Assembly: GCA_031422555.1 (NCBI GenBank)
Contig: JANPLZ010000023.1
Coordinates: forward strand, 1-25,152
DNA length: 25,152 nucleotides
Source of the DNA: JANNAT01 sp031422555
GTDB lineage: Bacteria; Pseudomonadota; Alphaproteobacteria; Rhodobacterales; Rhodobacteraceae
Direction of reading: 5' to 3'
In this document: in pieces, positions 22,905-25,152 of the stretch
Numbering within the stretch: the stretch's first letter is position 1
How the letters are laid out: each line of letters opens with the position of its first letter
Program-made: the position numbers and the translations under genes
Notes under the pieces: generated by a model
Told to the model about the DNA's origin: nothing
The model's input: only the letters and a program-made list of their open reading frames with translations
Databases searched by the model: none

Positions 22905-25109
22905 TTACAGCAAGATATCACCCAGCCCGAACGTGCCTTTGAGGTAGATCGACAGGTCTGCAACGCCATTGTGATCGGTGTCGCCGTAAAGATAGCCGTT
23001 GCGCGTCCACAACGACGTGGTGTCAGCACCCGCACTGCCCCAGACAAAGGCCTGATTGCCCGCGCGCGACGTGTCCGCATCAATCGCCGTCAGGTCAATG
23101 AGATCCAGACCAGCTTGAAAGTCCAGGATTTTGTCGCCATGCAATCGCGCGGAATCGCTGGTGCTGGTAAAGACAAACACATCGGCCCCCGCCCCGCCGC
23201 GCAGCTTGTCTTGCCCTGCACCACCATCTATCCGGTCATTCCCTGTATCCCCGTTGATCTGGTCATTCCCCGTCCCGCCCGACAGCAGATCGTCTCCGGC
23301 TTTCCCCCACAGCCGGTCAACCCCCGCCATCCCTTGCAGGATATTGTTCGCATCATTGCCGTGAAGGTGGTTGTTGCCCACACTGCCGGTGCCATTGATC
23401 GCATCCGTTCCCTTCAGATCAAGCCGTTCAACATCTGACGAAAGCGTAAAGCTGACCGTCGCGTGCACAGTGTCAAAATCTGCGAGCCCCCGCACGGTGG
23501 TGCCCGCCACGTCCACGTTGAACACATCTTTACCCGCGGTGCCCACCATCTGGGCGGTTACGGGTGCGGGCTGGACCGGAACCGGCACCACCGGTGGAAC
23601 CGGCTGCGACATTCCTACCCCGCCAAAAACCCCGGCAATAGCCGAAACGGCCTTGACCGACATATCCGACAGACGCACCGCCGCGTCATCGAACAACAAC
23701 CACTCTGCCCCGCTCACCTGATCTGTGGATTGAGTGCCAGTGCGATCTTGAACCGCAAAGCTGCCGCCACTTTGGCGCGTGATGGCGAAATCTGCATGGC
23801 GGCCTGTGTAGTGAACGATATCCTCGCCCTCGCCGCCGTTCAGCACGTCTTTGCCCGCGCCCCCGATCAGCAGATCATTGCCCGCCCCGCCCGTCAGACT
23901 GTCATCTCCGCCCCTGCCATCCAGCCACGACCCGGTGTCATACCCGTTGATCTTGTCCCCCAGACGCGATCCTACGACCTTGCCGAATGTCACGGTGTTG
24001 GCCCCCGCGTCGGTGACCGTGCCGTAATGCGTGCCGTCGGTGTTCACAAACAGCGTCGGGCTGATGATGTCGGAATTGGCATCGCGGATCGAATTGTCCA
24101 CCGTCACCACGTTGTCATGGTCCCGCCCGCCGTGAAAGTTGATGTCGCGGTCGGTTTGCGTCACATGCACCACGTTGCCCACGGCCGAGGTCCACGACGC
24201 GAACACCACCGAATGCCGCATGTCGGCATCCGAAATGCCGGTAAAGCTGCTGTCGTAAACATCGCGAATCTGCAGCCCATACCCGTTGCCGCCATCCCCC
24301 TTGTTATGCGCCCCGGTCATTGTCAGGCCGGTGGCTGCAACATGGGTGCTGCTGGCCACATTCACCCCCAAGGATGGCACATTATGCGCGGTCACATCGA
24401 ACAGACGCAAATCCGACGTTCCCTCCACCTCGATCACCGCATTGCGGCTGTAGGCTGTCAGCGTATTGGCAAAATTCGATGGGTTGGCCACCGACAACCC
24501 ATAGCTGACCGTAAAGCCGCCAAGGCTGACGTTTTCCGCCATGCCGATTTCACGCACTTCGGTTTCGCCGCGCACAAAATCAAAGTGCACCCCCGATGCC
24601 AGCGTGATTTTCGCCCCGTCCACCGCCACAACCTCAACAATCGAGGTTCGCAGCGCCACGTCGGTGTTGCGCCACGACTGATCACCGATCTGGTCATAGA
24701 ATGCGGTGGTGCTGTCGCGCGCCATATAGATGAAATCGCCCGCCACAAGGCTGTGCGCCCCTGTCAGGGTCATGGTCTTGCTGCCTTCGGCCATGTCGGC
24801 GGCCAGCGTAAAACTTCCACTCTTGTTGCCGCTGCCGATGTGAAAAGCCTCTGCCCCAAGGGCTTTGGGTATGTCGATGAAGGTCGCTGCCGACCCCGCC
24901 CCGATGACCGCGATATCATCGCGGTCTACCAGAATTGTGCGGTCAAAACTGTAGTGGCCCGCCTGTAGTTGCAGCGTCGTGCCTGCCGCAGCCGTGTCGA
25001 TCAGCTTTTGCAGCTGGGCGGCAGTGGTGCCGATCGCGACATCAACCGTCGGCCCTGCCAAGCCCGTGGCCGATGAGGCATGCGAAAACGTGCTGGAAAA
25101 TCCAACCAA
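22905..25109 (-). CDS. secreted beta-helix protein with RTX calcium-binding repeats
   Basis: 734 residues, no N-terminal signal peptide. Residues about 20-375 form a right-handed beta-helix typical of polysaccharide lyases and epimerases. It opens with AAQLQKLIDTAAAGTTLQL and QAGHYSF, and its most distinctive stretch is DADMRHSVVFASW..DRDINFHGGRDHDN (294-333). RTX nonapeptides follow at about 397-430 (GGDDSLTGGAGNDLLIGG), then a Pro/Val linker (501-518) and a second RTX block (about 585-645). A serralysin-type C-terminus (GDKILDFQAGLDLIDLTAIDAD) ends in hydrophobic DILL, as type I secretion substrates do. The AlgE-type YGFDPHE motif is not seen; the nearest GYG reads GYGLQIRD. It is convergent with algL (5-bp gap) and probably acts on, or binds, the exported polymer. 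TTG start 25109 rests on AAGGAG at 25117-25122. Confidence 0.85.
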   Translation of the reverse strand: MVGFSSTFSHASSATGLAGPTVDVAIGTTAAQLQKLIDTAAAGTTLQLQAGHYSFDRTILVDRDDIAVIGAGSAATFIDIPKALGAEAFHIGSGNKSGSFTLAADMAEGSKTMTLTGAHSLVAGDFIYMARDSTTAFYDQIGDQSWRNTDVALRTSIVEVVAVDGAKITLASGVHFDFVRGETEVREIGMAENVSLGGFTVSYGLSVANPSNFANTLTAYSRNAVIEVEGTSDLRLFDVTAHNVPSLGVNVASSTHVAATGLTMTGAHNKGDGGNGYGLQIRDVYDSSFTGISDADMRHSVVFASWTSAVGNVVHVTQTDRDINFHGGRDHDNVVTVDNSIRDANSDIISPTLFVNTDGTHYGTVTDAGANTVTFGKVVGSRLGDKINGYDTGSWLDGRGGDDSLTGGAGNDLLIGGAGKDVLNGGEGEDIVHYTGRHADFAITRQSGGSFAVQDRTGTQSTDQVSGAEWLLFDDAAVRLSDMSVKAVSAIAGVFGGVGMSQPVPPVVPVPVQPAPVTAQMVGTAGKDVFNVDVAGTTVRGLADFDTVHATVSFTLSSDVERLDLKGTDAINGTGSVGNNHLHGNDANNILQGMAGVDRLWGKAGDDLLSGGTGNDQINGDTGNDRIDGGAGQDKLRGGAGADVFVFTSTSDSARLHGDKILDFQAGLDLIDLTAIDADTSRAGNQAFVWGSAGADTTSLWTRNGYLYGDTDHNGVADLSIYLKGTFGLGDILL

Positions 25110-25116
25110 AACGTAT

Positions 25117-25122
25117 CTCCTT
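25117..25122 (-). promoter_or_regulatory. ribosome binding site supporting a TTG start
   Basis: AAGGAG read on the minus strand, seven bases before the TTG at 25109. It supports this rare start for the RTX beta-helix gene. The bases up to 25152 are too few to show a promoter. Confidence 0.7.
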
Positions 25123-25152
25123 GAACTGTCAGATGAGGTGGTTCTGGCGAAA

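Noticed and set aside
23463..24968. A 501-codon open frame on the plus strand opposite the RTX gene
   Set aside because: The translation is rich in His, Arg and Ala with no domain, whereas the minus strand encodes clear RTX repeats and a beta-helix.

Overview
The window looks like a chromosome segment of a GC-rich marine or soil alphaproteobacterium, most likely Rhodobacterales (Roseobacter-like). The grounds are codon and base usage, the PhnA-like plus tiny membrane-peptide pair, AmiC-type amide sensor genes and RTX-type secreted proteins. The genus is inference only.

Layout. (1) 1-2883, minus strand: a decayed amide-utilisation and mobile-element region. It holds a 5' part of an AmiC-like amide-binding protein, running off the left edge. 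Next come a frameshifted amidase remnant, an IS21-family istA remnant fused directly into the amidase, and a second amide/urea-type substrate-binding protein with a frameshift, a nonsense codon and a lost 3' end. (2) 3113-5539, minus strand: a YihY/BrkB membrane protein, a possible small zinc-ribbon protein, a PhnA-like membrane protein and a 24-residue membrane peptide. (3) 5540-6120: no gene I can support. (4) 6121-7002: an AT-rich LuxR-type regulator with a degenerate receiver domain, then an AT-rich promoter region with a phased direct repeat. (5) 7003-22899, plus strand: twelve tightly packed or overlapping genes forming an alginate-type operon: algD, alg8, alg44, algA, an algG-like gene, algI, algJ, a small Sel1-like gene, algX, algF, a very large algK-like gene and an algL-like gene. 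(6) 22905-25109, minus strand and convergent: a secreted right-handed beta-helix protein with RTX repeats and a type I secretion C-terminus.

How the genes work together. AlgA makes GDP-mannose and AlgD oxidises it to GDP-mannuronate. Alg8/Alg44 polymerise mannuronate across the inner membrane. AlgI, AlgJ, AlgX and AlgF acetylate it in the periplasm, and the Sel1/TPR proteins probably scaffold the periplasmic machine.

Most interesting point. The synthesis and acetylation enzymes keep their catalytic motifs (AlgD Cys269, Alg8 DGD, AlgI His321, AlgJ and AlgX DxH plus Ser). By hand alignment, four other parts have lost theirs: the c-di-GMP motifs of the Alg44 PilZ domain, the DPHD motif of the AlgG epimerase, the catalytic His and Tyr of the AlgL lyase, and the metal-binding His residues of the AlgA isomerase domain. 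No algE-type porin is visible, and the AlgK-like protein has no lipobox. This suggests a divergent system making an acetylated, possibly non-epimerised mannuronan under a control other than PilZ/c-di-GMP. The family alignments were done from memory and need computational confirmation.
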